Part shown: piece by piece, positions 61,794 to 64,000 of the stretch
Position numbering within the stretch: position 1 is the stretch's first letter
Layout of the letters: the number at the start of each line of letters is the position of its first letter
Source: an uncultured Caryophanales bacterium
GTDB lineage: Bacteria > Bacillota_I > Bacilli_A > RF39 > UBA660
Length of the DNA stretch: 64,000 bases
Assembly: GCA_905206805.1 (NCBI GenBank)
Contig: CAJLIR010000004.1
Location: 28,613-92,612, forward strand
Direction of reading: 5' to 3'
Position numbers and translations under genes: made by a program
The notes under the pieces: model-generated
Seen by the model: only the letters and a program-made list of their open reading frames with translations
Told to the model about the DNA's origin: nothing
Databases searched by the model: none

Positions 61794-62462
61794 CTATAAA
61801 TTAATATAGATATCATCATAATCGTTGATATCTTCCATTTTTTCATAATTTTGATTAACTGGTTCTATATATTCGCACATTATAGAGAGTGCTTCATCAT
61901 AACTTCCTGAACTAGTAATTCGATCAGTCATTTCTTTTGCTTTATCAGGGTATCCTGCATTTTTTAATGCACGACTACATATACCAATTAAATTAAATAC
62001 ATTACCATCTGCTCCAATAATAGGTGCTAATGGTTTCTCAATCTCTTTTTTAAAACAATCTGAAAGTGGTTTTAATTCTAAATTAGAAACTTCAGCTGTG
62101 TAATTATCCCATAGCCATTTATTAGTTTGCTCATCATATAAATAAATATATCCAATCCAAGCATCAAATAAAATCTCTTGAAATTCATCAAAAGATTTAG
62201 TGACCATTGGTTTATTTTTTTTATAATCTTCTCCTAAATTTCTATGATAAGCAATTGTTTCATCTTTTTTATTATCAGAATTTATTTTTTTTCCTAATCC
62301 TGAAATATTTCCTAATTTTATTAATTCTTTTACATCATTATAATTTTGATAATTATCATTTAATATTTTACCAACACCATCAAGATATCCATCATGATGA
62401 CAATATATACTCTCAATACTACCATCTTTTTTTAATATTCCAATTCTTGCTCTTGTACTTAT
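61794..62462 (-). CDS. Accessory protein starting STRARIGI, ATA start
   Basis: 222 residues from ATA at 62460-62462, 7 nt after GGAGG. A TAG lies five codons upstream in frame, and the first ATG is at codon 86, so a non-standard start is required. The N-terminal STRARIGILKKDGS...YCHHDGYLDGVGKIL domain is a known phage/ICE accessory motif, whose relatives begin MSTR. The C-terminal part (GADGNVFNLIGICSRAL, SYDEALSIMCEYI) is another widespread element domain. Function unknown. Confidence 0.8.
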   Translation of the reverse strand: MSTRARIGILKKDGSIESIYCHHDGYLDGVGKILNDNYQNYNDVKELIKLGNISGLGKKINSDNKKDETIAYHRNLGEDYKKNKPMVTKSFDEFQEILFDAWIGYIYLYDEQTNKWLWDNYTAEVSNLELKPLSDCFKKEIEKPLAPIIGADGNVFNLIGICSRALKNAGYPDKAKEMTDRITSSGSYDEALSIMCEYIEPVNQNYEKMEDINDYDDIYINL

Positions 62463-62474
62463 ATTTCTTCCTCC

Positions 62475-63188
62475 CTATATTCCAATACCAATATTAATGT
62501 CGTAATCTATTTCTTTTTCTATAAAATCTCTTAATTTATTTTGCATACCTAACATTAAAGTTGTATCACTTGTTAAGTCAGGTTCCCATTCTTCAAAGAT
62601 AAGGTTATCAAATTTATCTTTATAAGCATCAGTATATTTTGAATATCTTAAACCCATTTTGCCTTCAAGAATAATTAAGTCACAAAAATACAAATTATCC
62701 ACATCTTCAAATGTAGCAAGATCATAATAATCTTCATAATCTAAATCTTTTGCATCAACTTGAATATGCTGTAAATCAGCAATACATTTATGCATTTTAA
62801 ATTTTGTATTATATTCTTCTAAAAAAAACTTATTAAATTGTTTTTTTATTATGTTATATACATGATTAACTGCTTTATCATATTCGTCATATTTAAAATA
62901 TTTTGCAGACCTCCAAGCAGTATCATTAAACATATCGTTTATATCAGAACAACTCCTATCTGCTGTAATAACCATAATGTTATCACTATTACGACTCTCA
63001 CAAGCCCATATTAGCAATTCATTATCTGTAGTAGGTTCATAAATTGTTAACATTAATCCTTGTTCTCTACAATTGTTAAAAGTTTTATAATATCCTTGCA
63101 AGTTATCGGAAACATTTTTTAATTTTTGTTCTAATTCATCAAAAAAAGTTTGGCTTACTTCAAAACTTCTATTTTTTGTAATTTGTAT
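62475..63188 (-). CDS. 237-residue element protein, ATA start
   Basis: ATA at 63186-63188 is 7 nt after AAGGAGG, with a TAA directly upstream in frame. The first standard start (TTG) is codon 30 and has no RBS. Sequence MQITKNRSFEVSQTF... through an alpha/beta region (VITADRSCSDIN, EWEPDLTSDTTL) to NIGIGI. Soluble, acidic; not recognised. Confidence 0.7.
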   Translation of the reverse strand: MQITKNRSFEVSQTFFDELEQKLKNVSDNLQGYYKTFNNCREQGLMLTIYEPTTDNELLIWACESRNSDNIMVITADRSCSDINDMFNDTAWRSAKYFKYDEYDKAVNHVYNIIKKQFNKFFLEEYNTKFKMHKCIADLQHIQVDAKDLDYEDYYDLATFEDVDNLYFCDLIILEGKMGLRYSKYTDAYKDKFDNLIFEEWEPDLTSDTTLMLGMQNKLRDFIEKEIDYDINIGIGI

Positions 63189-63200
63189 ACTTATTCCTCC

Positions 63201-63869
63201 TTATATTCTAATATCACCATCATAATCAATATCAAAATATTCTTTTCTTGACATCAATTCGCCATTTTCTTTAGTTACAAATATATGACCATCATAATCT
63301 TCATCATAATACATCCAATCCAGTTCACCATCATTACACATTTTGCTGTATTCTTTGAGTATCCCTACAGGGCAACTCCATGCTGTATCAAAAGTAATAG
63401 TATATTCTTCTTTAACTTTGTCATATTCAATGCTACAATCATCTTCCACATTCCATTTAGTTCCCCAATTATCAATAGACCAATTATACCAATTGCAATA
63501 TCCATATTTAATATAATTATCTAAATATTTTTTGCCGAGTTCAATTGATTCCTGAAAATTTTCATCTTTTTTATATTTTGAAAGATTAGAATTAATCTTT
63601 TCAAAATATGGATCAGTATGGATATCTTGGTTAAAAGGATTTAAACTTTTATATGCTTTCCTAATATCTATGTTATCACTCAAATCTAACGATGTTAGAT
63701 ACAAAAAAATCAGTCCTTTTTCGCCATTAGATCCTGCCTCTATTTTTAGTTCTTTTGGCATAGGAATTAATTTATTAAAATCCAATGAATATCCTCCATC
63801 AGTTTTTGTTAGTAATTTATCGCCTAATTCTTTTTTGCAAATAATTCTATTTGTAGTCCAATTTGGTAT
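63201..63869 (-). CDS. YubB/Api92-like protein, ATA start
   Basis: 222 residues. An ATG at 63875 is only 1 nt from AAGGAGG, whereas ATA at 63867-63869 is 7 nt away and gives MPNWTTNRI, the start seen in YubB/Api92 (DUF1281, ferredoxin-like) proteins. Other family marks: WYNWSIDNWGTKWN near 125 and TFDTAWSCPVG near 165. These proteins are common on plasmids and integrative elements; function unknown. Confidence 0.85.
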   Translation of the reverse strand: MPNWTTNRIICKKELGDKLLTKTDGGYSLDFNKLIPMPKELKIEAGSNGEKGLIFLYLTSLDLSDNIDIRKAYKSLNPFNQDIHTDPYFEKINSNLSKYKKDENFQESIELGKKYLDNYIKYGYCNWYNWSIDNWGTKWNVEDDCSIEYDKVKEEYTITFDTAWSCPVGILKEYSKMCNDGELDWMYYDEDYDGHIFVTKENGELMSRKEYFDIDYDGDIRI

Positions 63870-64000
63870 ATACATTCCTCCTTATTTTATATTACAAAAA
63901 AGAGTAGAATTTTATCTACTCAAATATTATCTTTATCTAATCTATAAATTGTAATTTAGCGAATAGTAACTTAATTTTCTTTTTTATTAAACATATGGCG
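63870..64000 (-). promoter_or_regulatory. Leader of the element operon: possible promoter and terminator hairpin
   Basis: TTACAA (63949-63954), 17 bp, GATAAT (63926-63931) could be a promoter. Its transcript would begin at a hairpin GAGTAGA-TAAAAT-TCTACTC with T-run (63896-63921), which either ends an upstream transcript or attenuates this one. No gene is seen from 63955 to the edge. Confidence 0.45.

Larger units (their letters stand above)
57583..64000 (-). mobile_element. Left part of an integrative element inserted in tRNA-Trp
   Basis: It begins at the displaced 3' part of a tRNA-Trp gene and contains integrase, excisionase-like, ArdC-like, DUF4314, a 'STRARIGI' protein and a YubB/Api92-like protein. 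It runs out of the window at the right. These accessory families are typical of integrative and conjugative elements of gut Firmicutes. All eight genes are on the minus strand and use the same type of compact gene junction. The other end, with the restored tRNA-Trp, must lie beyond 64000; conjugation genes have not been seen. Confidence 0.8.

Noticed and set aside
62207..62497. Plus-strand open frame rich in Tyr/Phe/Leu/His near 62.2-62.5 kb
   Set aside because: It lies antisense to the N-terminal part of the ATA-started 222-residue gene, which explains the open frame. No RBS.
1..64000. Alternative genetic code with TGA as Trp (Mollicutes type)
   Set aside because: TGA ends scpA in frame, at its overlap with scpB, and Trp is encoded by TGG in conserved positions.
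1..64000. CRISPR array, rRNA genes, insertion-sequence transposases
   Set aside because: No regularly spaced repeats with unique spacers, no rRNA sequence and no transposase frame were found.

Overview
The window looks like the chromosome of a very AT-rich, spore-forming Bacillota (low-GC Gram-positive). TGA is used as a stop codon (for example scpA), Trp is TGG, and Shine-Dalgarno sequences are strong. The spore genes dacB-spmA-spmB and a gerA-type germinant-receptor operon are present, as are a T-box-controlled transamidation operon and a CIRCE-type heat-shock operator. Dominant lipoproteins and the absence of outer-membrane genes fit a Gram-positive envelope. I cannot name the species; an uncultured Bacilli/Erysipelotrichia-like gut lineage is a guess.

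Layout. (1) 1-24.6 kb, all on the minus strand: a long cluster that joins a Tad-type pilus/secretion platform (TadA, TadB, TadC, TadZ-like, CpaB/RcpC-like, several one-span pilin-like proteins and a 1382-residue Cys-rich secreted protein) to a type IV secretion core (VirB4 ATPase, PrgI/VirB3-like protein, two VirB6/TrbL-like proteins, two small VirB2-like membrane proteins, an M23 wall hydrolase). No relaxase or coupling protein is visible. (2) 24.7-57.5 kb: core genome. It holds scpAB, tRNA-Leu, an LD-carboxypeptidase, an RNA m5U methyltransferase, ferredoxin, rluB, dacB-spmAB, two Tim44-like zinc-ribbon proteins, T-box / three tRNA-Asn / gatCAB-aspS, uppP, the gerA operon, htpG, a phosphohexomutase and a protein-kinase-like gene. 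(3) 57.6 kb to the right edge: one end of an integrative element inserted in a tRNA-Trp gene. The displaced 3' part of the tRNA lies at 57583-57627, followed by integrase, excisionase-like, ArdC-like and other accessory genes, all on the minus strand.

How things work together. In region 1 the TadA/B/C motor and the VirB4/VirB6/PrgI machinery are one co-oriented block, suggesting a single envelope-spanning apparatus. In region 2 a T-box whose specifier reads AAC (Asn) sits ahead of three tRNA-Asn genes and then gatC-gatA-gatB-aspS, so uncharged tRNA-Asn probably controls both the tRNA supply and the Asp-to-Asn amidation route. In region 3 most genes lack a usable ATG/GTG/TTG start. Instead they have AGGAGG-like sites 7-8 nt before ATA or ATT, and each stop codon runs into the next ribosome-binding site. 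The two observations I rate highest are the hybrid Tad/T4SS locus and this run of ATA/ATT starts.
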